A stretch of DNA of 54,376 nucleotides from Anaerolineae bacterium (GTDB taxonomy: Bacteria > Chloroflexota > Anaerolineae > JAFGEY01), in contig JAFGEY010000260.1 of assembly GCA_016931365.1 (NCBI GenBank), forward strand, positions 1 through 54,376, given 5' to 3'. Shown here in pieces: positions 40,962 to 51,387 of the stretch. The notes under the pieces were generated by a model. The model saw only the letters and a program-made list of their open reading frames with translations. It made no database searches and was not told the origin of the DNA. Every line of letters starts with the position of its first letter. Position 1 is the stretch's first letter. The position numbers and the translations under genes are program-made.

Positions 40962-42776
40962 TCAGGTGGGGACGATCCGCAGGTGAATCGCTGTCTCTTG
41001 AGCAGGCGTTTTGAGTGTGAACAACACGCGGTTCACGTCGCACAAACCCTCACCCAAGTCCACATTTTTAGCCAGATCGACCGAAGGTATGACGACAGCG
41101 GGGTCAAAAAGGACACGCAGCGCAGCCTTTTCACCCCAGATCAACACCGCCTCGCCACCGACTTGGACCCCGGCAAAAGTGGTCAGCACGCTTTGCAGCA
41201 CACCGGGCTGGGTGGCAAAGCTCACCGCGTCAACCAGCTCGATCCAACTGTCCGCCCCCGCGCGATGCAGCGTCACCATGCGTCGCAGCGAGGCCAAGTC
41301 GGCCGCGGCGGGATAGACGTCTTTCAGTTCAATAGAGAGCAAATCGATATCCGGCATGGCTTGATGATCGAGCAAGGTGGAGGCGTGTTCCCTGCCGGGC
41401 AATTGTGCTTGACCATTGGGCACGGGCAACGAGTGTCCTAGCGATGAATTGACCAGATGTTCGTAACGCTGCGGACCAAAGTAAAAGCGAGTATAGCGCC
41501 CACGGCCGATATCAGGGATCAACGTTTCGCCGCCTATGTGGACGATGATGTTGCCCACATCGTTTTGGTTGTGCATCTCGCCGTTGTGGCCGCCTTTGGC
41601 CGCCAGCACCAGCGCCTGGGGATCGGATGGATCGACGCGGGCGACCATCCACATCTGCCCGCCGAACCAGTCGTGCGCCGCGGGGATAAACCGATCCTGG
41701 GCTTTGGGCTGCCAAAACAGGCTGCGCAGGCCCCAACTGAGCGTCTGGTGGTAGCGATGCGGCGGCTGGTCGGCCCCCAGCCGTTCCAGGTCGGAGATGT
41801 CCAGACGGCGGGCCAGATAGGTGAGCAGCGCAGCGTTGAGCGTAACGTGCTGATCGCAATCCGAAAAGTTGACGTACAGGCCGGGCGCGAGCAGCGTACG
41901 CAGCGGAAAACGGGCGATCTTGAGCAACTGCGAGTCGGCCCAGGGTTCGACCGCGCCGCCGGTAAAGTGCTCGACCAAATGCGCGAACAACGCATAGCTG
42001 CCAAAGCCGTAATTCCAATAACCCGGCCCTTCGGTCGAACCACCGTCGGGATCAAAGGTGTCCAGGTAATCATCCATCGAGCGCAGCGCGCGGGCGACGA
42101 TCTCGGCCAGCCGGGCCGGGTCTGGTTCCAGGTACAGTGCCGCGCCGACCACGCCCGCGTTGCAAACGGCGGTCCAGTTATTGACCGAGCGGCGCTGGGT
42201 GTTGTAGAGCCACCAGTGATCGTGGCGGGTCAGGTAGGGAGTGAGAATGCGCCGGTCGACCTCGTAGCGAATCCGCACCGCCAGCGCTGGGTCGAGCTGT
42301 GGACCGAGCAGCAGGTCGAGTTCGGCCAGTTCAAGTGCGGTGGCCGCCGCGCCGAGATCGATCACCGGGCGGGTCACGTCGGCGAGCACGCTTTGGTGGG
42401 CGGGCAAAACCCAACTGCTCTCCTCGCAGATTGCCCAGGCCAGGTTGAGGATCGGGTCGAGAAAGCGACCCTGCATCTCCAGGCACTCGGCCAGGGCCAA
42501 CTGCCAGAGCAGCGCGCGCCGCTCGCTTCTTGGCTGCTGGTAGCCCTCACGCTGGCCGTTGCGGGCGTATTCCAGGTACAGCGTCGCTGGCAGAGTGGGA
42601 ATCTGAGTCTGGGCCGCATCCTCAGCCCGAGCTAAAATCTCGGACACCGTCGATTGGCCCAGATCAACTTGTATGGCTGCCCAGGCCGCGCGATCGGCGG
42701 CCGGGGGGAAGGGCGGCAAAGTAGAGGCTTTCTCCAGACCGAGCTGGATATCCACCGGGTTATATCGAGCCAGCAT
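40962..42776 (-). CDS. Heparinase II/III family protein (polysaccharide lyase-like) 2
   Basis: A 604-residue cytoplasmic-looking protein. The toroid region includes VNNWTAVCNAGVVGAAL and PDGGSTEGPGYWNYGFGSYALF, the hallmark of the heparinase II/III alpha/alpha domain with the catalytic Tyr neighbourhood. The beta-sandwich begins near LVLAAKGGHNGEMHNQNDVG, the H-N-x-x-D variant of the His motif, followed by GGETLIPDIGRGRYT. It is clearly a paralogue of the 37853-39865 protein but divergent, so the two may act on different linkages. ATG 42776 follows AAGGAGA. It lies between the permease and uxuA genes. Confidence 0.85.
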   Translation of the reverse strand: MLARYNPVDIQLGLEKASTLPPFPPAADRAAWAAIQVDLGQSTVSEILARAEDAAQTQIPTLPATLYLEYARNGQREGYQQPRSERRALLWQLALAECLEMQGRFLDPILNLAWAICEESSWVLPAHQSVLADVTRPVIDLGAAATALELAELDLLLGPQLDPALAVRIRYEVDRRILTPYLTRHDHWWLYNTQRRSVNNWTAVCNAGVVGAALYLEPDPARLAEIVARALRSMDDYLDTFDPDGGSTEGPGYWNYGFGSYALFAHLVEHFTGGAVEPWADSQLLKIARFPLRTLLAPGLYVNFSDCDQHVTLNAALLTYLARRLDISDLERLGADQPPHRYHQTLSWGLRSLFWQPKAQDRFIPAAHDWFGGQMWMVARVDPSDPQALVLAAKGGHNGEMHNQNDVGNIIVHIGGETLIPDIGRGRYTRFYFGPQRYEHLVNSSLGHSLPVPNGQAQLPGREHASTLLDHQAMPDIDLLSIELKDVYPAAADLASLRRMVTLHRAGADSWIELVDAVSFATQPGVLQSVLTTFAGVQVGGEAVLIWGEKAALRVLFDPAVVIPSVDLAKNVDLGEGLCDVNRVLFTLKTPAQETAIHLRIVPT

Positions 42777-42816
42777 TGTTTTCTCCTTCCAGGCCCACCC
42801 GGGCCCAAAAAACAAA

Positions 42817-42959
42817 GCGCAGGCAAAACCCTGCGCCCCAATTCAATATCTGTGAATAAACCACAGGATGAACAAGATTTAGAGGATATTTGCGAAATTT
42901 CGTGCACATTAAAAGCAAACGTCCGATTCTGCTCATCCTGAAAATCTTGTCAATCCTGT
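42817..42959. repeat. Intergenic hairpin and ACAGGATGAACAAGATTT inverted copies
   Basis: A short stem GCGCAGG/CCTGCGC (42817-42836) is followed by ACAGGATGAACAAGATTT (from 42862) and, inverted, AAAATCTTGTCAATCCTGT (42941-42959). These belong to the same repeat type as 36241-36412. Confidence 0.6.
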
Positions 42960-42972
42960 ATCAATCGATCTC

Positions 42973-44130
42973 TTACCTTGCATACGGGTCGGCGGCGTCA
43001 CGCAACCCATCTCCCAAAAAGTTGAAACAGAGCACCGCTATGACAATAGTCGCTCCCGGCGCCAGCAGCCAGGGCGAGAGGGCCACTGCACTGAGCTGCT
43101 GCGCCTCTTGCAGCATCACCCCCCAACTGACCACTGGCGAACGCAGGCCCACACCGATGAAACTGAGCGAGGTTTCACCCAGGATCATACCCGGAATCGC
43201 CAGCGTCACCGAGGCGATGATGTGGCTGAGAAATGAGGGCACCATATGCCGGATGACAATGCGGAATTCGCTCGCGCCGGCCAGTTTGGCGGCCATCACA
43301 AAATCCTCTTCGCGCAGGGCCAGAAATTTAGAGCGCACCACGCGGGCCATCCCCGTCCAACCGATCAGCGAGAGCACCACGGTGATGCCAAAATAGACCT
43401 TAAGCGGCGGCCAGAAGGGCGGCACGGCGGCGCTGAGGGCCATCCACAGCGGCAGATGCGGCACGCCGCGCAAAAACTCGATCAGCCGCTGGGAAAGCAT
43501 ATCTAAAACGCCGCCATAATAACCGGAAAAGCCGCCGATGACGATGCCCAGGATCAGGCTGACAAAGACGCCCACCAGTCCGATCGACAGCGAGACGCGC
43601 GAGCCGGTGATCAGGCGCGAGAGGATATCGCGTCCCATGCGGTCGGTGCCGATCAGGTACAGGGGCCCGCCGTTGTCCTGAGTGCCAATGAGGTGAATGT
43701 CGCCCGGAACAAGTCCCCACAACTTGTACGGATCGCCTTTGGCGAACAACTTGACCACATACGCCTTGGTCGGATCGACCGTGTAGGTGCGACGGTAACT
43801 GACCGGATCGATCTGCTGCCGAAGGCCATAAACAAAGGGCGAGCGCAAGCCGTTCTCATCGCGGATGCGGATTGACTGCGGCGGCACAAAGATCAACTTG
43901 GGATCGAATCTGAGCGGATCATAGGGCGCGAAAAATTCGCAGAAAACGGCAACCGTGTACAAAACGACCAGCACGATCAGGCCGAACACAGCCATCTTGT
44001 GCTTTTTGAACCGCCAGCGCATCAACTGCCACTGCGAAGCGACGTAAATGCGCTCTTGTTCGCGCGGCATCACCGCGCCCCGCAAAGCCGGATTCTGCGC
44101 TGTTCCTGTATCCAATTCTTCCATTGCCAT
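42973..44130 (-). CDS. ABC transporter permease, OppC/DppC type (second importer)
   Basis: A 385-residue subunit, longer than usual because about 100 residues lie between helix 1 (about 45-67) and the conserved GTDRMGRDILSRLITGSRVSLS. This enlarged loop (RIRDENGLRSPFVYGLRQQ and onward) is typical of OppC-like permeases with a big extracytoplasmic insertion. The ATPase-contact loop is DFVMAAKLAGASEFRIVIRH and the end is LGDGLRDAADPYAR. ATG 44130 follows AAGGAG. No ATPase gene is adjacent. Confidence 0.9.
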   Translation of the reverse strand: MAMEELDTGTAQNPALRGAVMPREQERIYVASQWQLMRWRFKKHKMAVFGLIVLVVLYTVAVFCEFFAPYDPLRFDPKLIFVPPQSIRIRDENGLRSPFVYGLRQQIDPVSYRRTYTVDPTKAYVVKLFAKGDPYKLWGLVPGDIHLIGTQDNGGPLYLIGTDRMGRDILSRLITGSRVSLSIGLVGVFVSLILGIVIGGFSGYYGGVLDMLSQRLIEFLRGVPHLPLWMALSAAVPPFWPPLKVYFGITVVLSLIGWTGMARVVRSKFLALREEDFVMAAKLAGASEFRIVIRHMVPSFLSHIIASVTLAIPGMILGETSLSFIGVGLRSPVVSWGVMLQEAQQLSAVALSPWLLAPGATIVIAVLCFNFLGDGLRDAADPYAR

Positions 44131-44179
44131 ACCTGTGACTCCTTGTCGAGTGCGATAAACCGGCAGTGAACGGGAAAAT

Positions 44180-45166
44180 TCACCGGCCCAAGCGGATGCG
44201 CGGGTCCAACCAACCTAGTAGAACGTCGGAAATAAAGGTGCCGAGCACGGTCAGCGTACTCAACAGCAGCAGAAAACTCGCGGCCAGGTACATATCTTGC
44301 GCTTGCAGAGCGCGCAGCAGCAGCGGCCCGGTGGTGGGCAGGCCCAGGACGATCGACACGATAGTCGTGCCCGAGATCAGGCCGGGCAGCGCCCAACCCA
44401 CGGTGCTGACAAAGGGGTTGAGCGCCACGCGCACCGGATATTTGAAAATCACACGGCGCTCACTCAGCCCTTTGGCGCGGGCGGTGGTCACATAAGGCTT
44501 GCCCAGTTCGTCGAGCAGGTTGGCGCGCATGGTGCGGATCAGCCCCGCCGTGCCGCCGATGCCCAGGATCAACAAGGGCACCCATAGATGCTTGAGCAGA
44601 TCGATCAATTTGCCCAAGCTCCAGGGCGCTTCCTGGTATTGGGTCGAAAACAGGCCGGCGGCGTTATAGTTAAACAGCTTAAATACCACGTACATAAACA
44701 CCAGGGCCAGCAAAAAGTCGGGGATGCCCACACCGATGAACGAAAGCGCAGTAAAGGTATAGTCACCGATCGAATATTGTTTAACCGCCGAATAGATGCC
44801 GATGGGAAAGGCGATCACCCAGCCCATGAGCAACGTCGACAAAGAGATGACAAAAGTCAGACCAATGCGGCCAAAGATCAACTCTTTGACCGGCCGGTTC
44901 CATTCCAGCGAGTGGCCCCACTCGCCCCGCAAAATGTTACCGATCCATTTGAGATAACGCATATGCTGCGGCTGATCCAGGCCATAGCGGTGTCTGAGCG
45001 CCGCCACCAGCGCATCGTCGACCATCCCGTCCTGTTCGGCGACGCGCGCGACATAGGTGGTCAAAAAATCGCCGGGGGGCAATTGAATGACGACAAACGA
45101 GACGATCGAAATGATCACCAGAGTGGGGATCATGAGAAAAAAGCGTTGCAGGATATACTGGAACAT
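44180..45166 (-). CDS. ABC transporter permease, OppB/DppB type (second importer)
   Basis: A 328-residue permease opening MFQYILQRFFLMIPTLVIIS with about six helices. Typical DppB features are the long loop with RHRYGLDQPQHMRYLKWIGNIL followed by GEWGHSLEWNRPV, and the ATPase-contact loop PYVTTARAKGLSERRVIFKYPVR. ATG 45166 is used because AGGAG lies upstream; the frame extends further but runs into the hairpin at 45184. It lies between its binding protein and the second permease. Confidence 0.9.
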   Translation of the reverse strand: MFQYILQRFFLMIPTLVIISIVSFVVIQLPPGDFLTTYVARVAEQDGMVDDALVAALRHRYGLDQPQHMRYLKWIGNILRGEWGHSLEWNRPVKELIFGRIGLTFVISLSTLLMGWVIAFPIGIYSAVKQYSIGDYTFTALSFIGVGIPDFLLALVFMYVVFKLFNYNAAGLFSTQYQEAPWSLGKLIDLLKHLWVPLLILGIGGTAGLIRTMRANLLDELGKPYVTTARAKGLSERRVIFKYPVRVALNPFVSTVGWALPGLISGTTIVSIVLGLPTTGPLLLRALQAQDMYLAASFLLLLSTLTVLGTFISDVLLGWLDPRIRLGR

Positions 45167-45183
45167 ACCGGGTCTCCTCTTTG

Positions 45184-45216
45184 GCAGGGGGCGAAGCGAT
45201 TTGCTTCGCCCCCTGC
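45184..45216. promoter_or_regulatory. Perfect hairpin between binding-protein and permease genes
   Basis: 14-nt arms 45184-45197 and 45203-45216 pair perfectly, loop GATTT on the plus strand. No T-tract follows on the minus strand, so it is more likely an mRNA-processing or stability element protecting the binding-protein transcript than a full terminator. Confidence 0.65.
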
Positions 45217-45228
45217 GACGTTCAAAAA

Positions 45229-47214
45229 CTAGCTCTCCCAGTAATACTGGCAGGGGTTCTGCGGGCCCGGGTTCGGGTAAAGCCATGAGCCCAGGTTGGG
45301 GTCCGGCACGTTGCGGAACTTGTTCTTGCAGATCTCATAGCCGGGGCCACCGCGGAAGGTGCCCATCACCCAGAACTGCTCCTGGGCGATCTGCAAAATC
45401 TCTTTCATCAGTTCATACTGCGCTTCGGTGCCGGGCGTGGTCTTGAGCTGGTCGTACAAGGCCATCTGCTTCTTGGCCGCCTCGGGAGGCTCAACGCCCT
45501 CTTTGCCAAGGGTGTTGTACCACTGCTGCCAGCCCACGGCGTAGAGCGACTCATTGGTGTAGGGGAAATACCAGCGCGGCTCGAGGACGACGTCCATGCC
45601 GCCGTCGCCGCCCCACACCGACAGATCGTGCTCCCAGGCGTTCTTGCGCTCGTAGAACAGCGAGCGGTCTTCGCTCTGCACGGCGATGCGGATGCCGACC
45701 GCCGCCCAGTACCCTTTGATCAGCTCCAGCGAGTCGATACGGTTTTGCTGGCCGGCTGTCACCTCGGCGACGATGCCCAACGATTCGCCATCCGGGCGCA
45801 AGCGAAACCCTTCGCTGTCCTTGTTGGGCAAGATCACATCCAGCATCTCGTTCGCCTTGGCCGGGTCATACTCGGTGTACTGCTTGGCCAACGTTTCATT
45901 GTAAAGCGGCGACTCGGACAGCGGAGCGCCCTGCCACGGCTGGCCGATCCCCAGGCCGACCACGTCGATGATCTCCTGGCGGTTGATGGCGTGCGAGAGG
46001 GCAATGCGGAAATCCCTGTTCTGGAACAGTTCGGCCAGCACCGGATCCTTGTGCGTCAGGTTCAGCCCAAGCAGCATGTCGTTCATGCCCGAACCGATGT
46101 TGTCGATGAAGCGAAGGTCGGCCTTTTCGGCATTGTCCAGGAAGAGCGGCTTGTTGGCGAGGGAGGCGACGTGCCGCCCCTGGTAGCTGATCTCGCCGGC
46201 TACGGCCATCATGACGATCGCCTGGGTATCGGCGGCCACGGTGTAGACCTGGCGGTCGATGTACGGAAGCTGGTTGCCATCGGGGTCGGTTTTGAAATAG
46301 TAGGCATTGCGGTCGCCGATGAACTGCGGGCTGTCGCCCAACTTGCCGGTATAGTGCCAGGCCCAGATGCACGGATGATCGGGGTTGAGACGCGGATCGG
46401 TCCAGCCGCCGTAGGCTTCGTACCAGTAGGTCACGCCGGCAGCCTTGATCTTGGCCTCCAGCTCTGTCTTGTCCGCATAGTCGGGGAAGAACGCCTTCCG
46501 CCAGTGCCTGGGACGCGCCATGCCACTGCCGCTCGGCGTGGCCATGCGCTGCAAAAAGAGGCCGTACGGGTCGCTAAAGGTCCACTTGATCGTATAGTCA
46601 TCCTCCTTGGTGACGACCACCGGCCCGCCCTTTGTGCTCCAGGTGTTGGAAAAGTTGGGGTTCAGTTCTTTGTTCGACGCTTCTTCGTACCAATAGAGAT
46701 AGTCATCGGCGGTAAAGGGTTCGCCATCCGACCATTTCATCCCCTTGCGCAGTTGGAAGACAAAGGTCTTGCCCGCATCCTGGACCTCAAAGCCCTTGGC
46801 GATGCCTGGGATGACGTCCGTCCATTCCAGGTTCCAGACAGCCAGGTTCTCATACTCGGTATAGCGCGAAAAGATCGCGCCATCGGCCACGCCCAACGTG
46901 CCCAGGCGCATATCGCCGCCGTACACACCGATCTTTTCAACCGGCTGGATCACGGACGGCTCGCCCGTCAGCCGCTCGTCGAGGTCGGCCAACTTGCCTG
47001 CCTTGACCTGCTCCAGCAGCGTCGGGGCTTGCTTGGTCGAAGGGCCGGCCGGCACAGGTGTCGCCTCTTCTGTCTTTTTGGTTGGTTCTGGCGTTTTGAC
47101 ATCGGGGGCTGTAGTGGCTTGTTCGGTCTTGGCGCAGGCAGCAACAGCAATGCCCGCGGCAGCCACTGCGGAAAGGCGGAGAAAATCACGACGTGACAGT
47201 TTTTCGGTGCTCAT
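45229..47214 (-). CDS. ABC transporter substrate-binding lipoprotein, family 5, Tat-exported
   Basis: A 661-residue binding protein. The N-terminus LSRRDFLRLSAVAAAGIAVAAC is a Tat signal (SRRDFLR) ending in a lipobox with Cys27. A Thr/Pro/Glu linker (about 28-60) follows. The family-5 fold is shown by FVFQLRKGMKWSDGEPFTADDYLYWYE and FRIALSHAINRQEIIDVVGLG. It is larger than the first importer's binding protein. Its large size and setting beside polysaccharide lyase-like genes suggest an oligosaccharide ligand (inference). Two adjacent ATGs follow AAGGAGG; the second (47214) has the better spacing. Confidence 0.9.
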   Translation of the reverse strand: MSTEKLSRRDFLRLSAVAAAGIAVAACAKTEQATTAPDVKTPEPTKKTEEATPVPAGPSTKQAPTLLEQVKAGKLADLDERLTGEPSVIQPVEKIGVYGGDMRLGTLGVADGAIFSRYTEYENLAVWNLEWTDVIPGIAKGFEVQDAGKTFVFQLRKGMKWSDGEPFTADDYLYWYEEASNKELNPNFSNTWSTKGGPVVVTKEDDYTIKWTFSDPYGLFLQRMATPSGSGMARPRHWRKAFFPDYADKTELEAKIKAAGVTYWYEAYGGWTDPRLNPDHPCIWAWHYTGKLGDSPQFIGDRNAYYFKTDPDGNQLPYIDRQVYTVAADTQAIVMMAVAGEISYQGRHVASLANKPLFLDNAEKADLRFIDNIGSGMNDMLLGLNLTHKDPVLAELFQNRDFRIALSHAINRQEIIDVVGLGIGQPWQGAPLSESPLYNETLAKQYTEYDPAKANEMLDVILPNKDSEGFRLRPDGESLGIVAEVTAGQQNRIDSLELIKGYWAAVGIRIAVQSEDRSLFYERKNAWEHDLSVWGGDGGMDVVLEPRWYFPYTNESLYAVGWQQWYNTLGKEGVEPPEAAKKQMALYDQLKTTPGTEAQYELMKEILQIAQEQFWVMGTFRGGPGYEICKNKFRNVPDPNLGSWLYPNPGPQNPCQYYWES

Positions 47215-47398
47215 CATTACCTCCTTGTAACAAGTCAGCAACAAAACGGGTGAATAGCAAACAACTGTGGCAGGGAAAAAGTTTGGCTTAGGCGGACTCC
47301 TTTCTATATTTTAGAAATCCACAGATATAGATCAACATATACTGCTGACTCGCCATATCAAAGCCGAGGCCTATAGTACCTTGGGGAAAACGGAAACG

Positions 47399-47427
47399 TT
47401 CACGGGTGAAATTATGAGAATTATAAT
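47399..47427 (+). promoter_or_regulatory. Candidate promoter upstream of dnaX (distal)
   Basis: TTCACG (47399-47404), 17 nt and a perfect TATAAT (47422-47427) lie about 130 nt before dnaX. The 47215-47557 gap is AT-richer than its surroundings; no convincing minus-strand promoter for the binding-protein operon was found there. Confidence 0.45.
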
Positions 47428-47474
47428 ATGTCGCTTATGTTCTGTCAAATTCAGGATATTCAGACTTTTTTCTC

Positions 47475-47503
47475 TTGCCCAAATCTGCTAACGATGGTAC
47501 ACT
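47475..47503 (+). promoter_or_regulatory. Candidate promoter upstream of dnaX (proximal)
   Basis: TTGCCC (47475-47480), 17 nt and TACACT (47498-47503) lie about 55 nt before the dnaX ATG. It is a weaker match than the distal site but better placed. Confidence 0.4.
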
Positions 47504-47557
47504 AGGGTCTGAGCACCCGAATGTCAATCGACTTGCCTCAACCAACAGGACAAAATT

Positions 47558-49366
<1,809 letters not shown>

Positions 49367-49420
49367 AGCGTCAAACGTGAACGCAATACGCATCATAAAT
49401 TATTGCAAAGGAGCAAAAAA

Positions 49421-49924
49421 ATGGATCAACGATTGAACATCATCTTTGCCCGGCGCAGCATCCGCCGCTATACGGGCCAGCCGGTCAGCGAGGCCGATAT
49501 TGCCAGCCTGCTCGAGGCAGGGATGGCCGCGCCGTCGGCGTCGAACAAAAAGCCGTGGCATTTTATCGTCGTGCAAGACAAGGCCAAACTGCAAGCGCTG
49601 GCCGACGCCTATCCCTACGGCAAGATGCTGCCCGGCGCGGCGTTGGCCATCGCCGTGTGCGGCGACCCGGCCACCTCGGACTGGTGGGTGCAGGACTGCA
49701 CCGCCGCCACCGAAAACATCCTCATCGCCGTGGCCGGGCTGGGCCTGGGCGCGGTGTGGCTGGGCTGCTACGGGCGCGACGAGCGCGAGCAGGCCACCCG
49801 CGACATTTTGAACATCCCCAACAACATCGGCGTATTGAGCCTGCTCTCGATCGGCTGCCCCGACGAGGACAAAGAACCGCGCACGCAATATGATCCAGCG
49901 CGCGTCCACACCAATCAATGGTAA
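49421..49924 (+). CDS. Nitroreductase family FMN protein
   Basis: A 167-residue flavoprotein, probably NAD(P)H-dependent. IIFARRSIRRYTGQPVSE, the FMN-binding ARRSIRxY motif, is at the N-terminus; GMAAPSASNKKPWHFIVV binds the FMN phosphate and ring; the QDCTAATENILIAVAGLGLGAVWLG helix and IGCPDEDKEPRTQ close the fold. This matches the small nitroreductases common in anaerobes. The substrate is unknown. ATG 49421 is preceded by AAAGGAG. It is separated from dnaX by 54 nt containing a CGTCAAACGT repeat copy. Confidence 0.88.
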   Translation: MDQRLNIIFARRSIRRYTGQPVSEADIASLLEAGMAAPSASNKKPWHFIVVQDKAKLQALADAYPYGKMLPGAALAIAVCGDPATSDWWVQDCTAATENILIAVAGLGLGAVWLGCYGRDEREQATRDILNIPNNIGVLSLLSIGCPDEDKEPRTQYDPARVHTNQW

Positions 49925-49927
49925 AAT

Positions 49928-49986
49928 GACTGCCGACAACCGACCGACGACCGTAGAGCAGCACTGTCGGTCAGCGGTCGGCAGTC
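49928..49986. repeat. Long inverted repeat GACTGCCGAC...GTCGGCAGTC
   Basis: 21-nt arms 49928-49948 and 49966-49986 are complementary except for a few central positions, with a 17-nt loop. It fills the gap between the nitroreductase and tldD and ends just before the tldD ribosome-binding site. It is related to the repeat at 6648. Confidence 0.75.
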
Positions 49987-50016
49987 GTCGGTCAATTTTG
50001 TTAAGGAGAGCTATTT

Positions 50017-51384
50017 ATGTATGAAAAAATCAAATCAGCATTAAAAAGCAGCAAAGCGGATTACACCGAAATCCGCGTCGAGCAGCGCGAGGGGACCTCA
50101 GTCTCCTATCGCGGCAAAAATCTGGAAAACGCCAGCGCGGTCATCGATGCGGGCGGCGTGGTGCGCTGCCTGGTCAAAAAAGGCGGCTGGGGCGTGGTTA
50201 CCTTTAACAACCTCGACGACCTGGCGACCAAGGTCGATCAGGCCTACCAGTGCGCGCGCGTCGCGCAAAACCAAGAGCCGATCCCGCTGGCCGACATCCC
50301 GGTGTCGCAGGACGAGATCACCGTGACCCTGGAACACGACTTTCGCCGGGTGCCGCTGGCCGACAAGGTCGCACTGGCCAAAAAGTACAACGACATCTTG
50401 CTCGGCCACAGCGACCAGATCACCGATACGATGTGCAGCTATGGCGACACCTTTAGCACGGTGACGTTGGCCAGCTCGGAAGGCACGCTGATCCGCGAGG
50501 AACGCCCGATGGTCACGGTGCGTTTTGCAGCCATTGGGCGCGACGGTGACAACGTGCAGACGGCCACAGAAGGCTTTTCCGGCCAAAACGGCTTTGACTT
50601 TGTGCTTGGCCGAGAAAAAGCTGCCCGGCAAGCCGCCCAACGCGCCGTCGATCTGCTCAAGGCCGAAAGCGTCATCGGCGGCCAATACCCGGTGGTGCTC
50701 AACCCCCGGCTGGCCGGCGTGTTCATCCACGAAGCGTTCGGCCACCTCTCCGAATCCGACTTTGTCTACGAAAACCCCAAGGCCCAGGAAATGATGACCC
50801 TGGGACGGCGCTTTGGCAAGGACATCCTGACTGTCTTTGACGACGGCTCGATCCCCGGCCTGCGCGGCACACACCTCTACGACGACGAGGGCATGCCTAC
50901 CGGCCGCGCCGACCTGATCAAAAAGGGCATCCTGGTCGGGCGGCTGCACTCGCGCGAGACGGCGGCGCGGATGGGCGAAAAACCGACCGGCAATGCCCGC
51001 GCCACGGGGTATCGCTACCCACCGATCGTGCGCATGACCAACACGGCCATCGAGGGCGGCGACACCTCGTTTGCGGACATGATTAAAGAGATCAAGCTCG
51101 GCATTTACGCCTGCGATATGTACGGCGGCCAGACAGCCCTGGAAAACTTTTCTTTCAGCTCGGCCTACGCCTATATGATCCGCGACGGCCAAATCGCCGA
51201 GATGGTCAAGGATGTGATTTTGGCCGGCAACCTGTTCGTCACCCTGAACAACATCGATGTGGTCGGCAACGACTTTGAATGGTCGCAGGCCGGCGGCATG
51301 TGCGGCAAAGGCCAGGGCGGGCTGCCCGTCACCTTTGGCGCGCCGCACGTGCGCATCCAGAACGTCGTGATTGGAGGAAAGTAA
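50017..51384 (+). CDS. tldD: Metalloprotease TldD
   Basis: Catalytic subunit of the TldD/TldE heterodimeric protease that degrades unfolded peptides through a narrow channel and matures some RiPPs and antitoxins. 455 residues. The zinc motif HEAFGH is at 238-243 within GVFIHEAFGHLSESD, and the downstream metal-ligand Cys lies in the GGMCGKGQGGLPV region near the C-terminus. RVEQREGTSVSYRGKNLENAS is a typical N-terminus. AAGGAG precedes the ATG. tldE follows 3 nt later. Confidence 0.94.
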   Translation: MYEKIKSALKSSKADYTEIRVEQREGTSVSYRGKNLENASAVIDAGGVVRCLVKKGGWGVVTFNNLDDLATKVDQAYQCARVAQNQEPIPLADIPVSQDEITVTLEHDFRRVPLADKVALAKKYNDILLGHSDQITDTMCSYGDTFSTVTLASSEGTLIREERPMVTVRFAAIGRDGDNVQTATEGFSGQNGFDFVLGREKAARQAAQRAVDLLKAESVIGGQYPVVLNPRLAGVFIHEAFGHLSESDFVYENPKAQEMMTLGRRFGKDILTVFDDGSIPGLRGTHLYDDEGMPTGRADLIKKGILVGRLHSRETAARMGEKPTGNARATGYRYPPIVRMTNTAIEGGDTSFADMIKEIKLGIYACDMYGGQTALENFSFSSAYAYMIRDGQIAEMVKDVILAGNLFVTLNNIDVVGNDFEWSQAGGMCGKGQGGLPVTFGAPHVRIQNVVIGGK

Positions 51385-51387
51385 AAC

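Noticed and set aside
45628..47196. 522-codon open frame opposite the second binding-protein gene
   Set aside because: No ribosome-binding site or domain, and the sense frame is a clear family-5 binding protein with a Tat signal.
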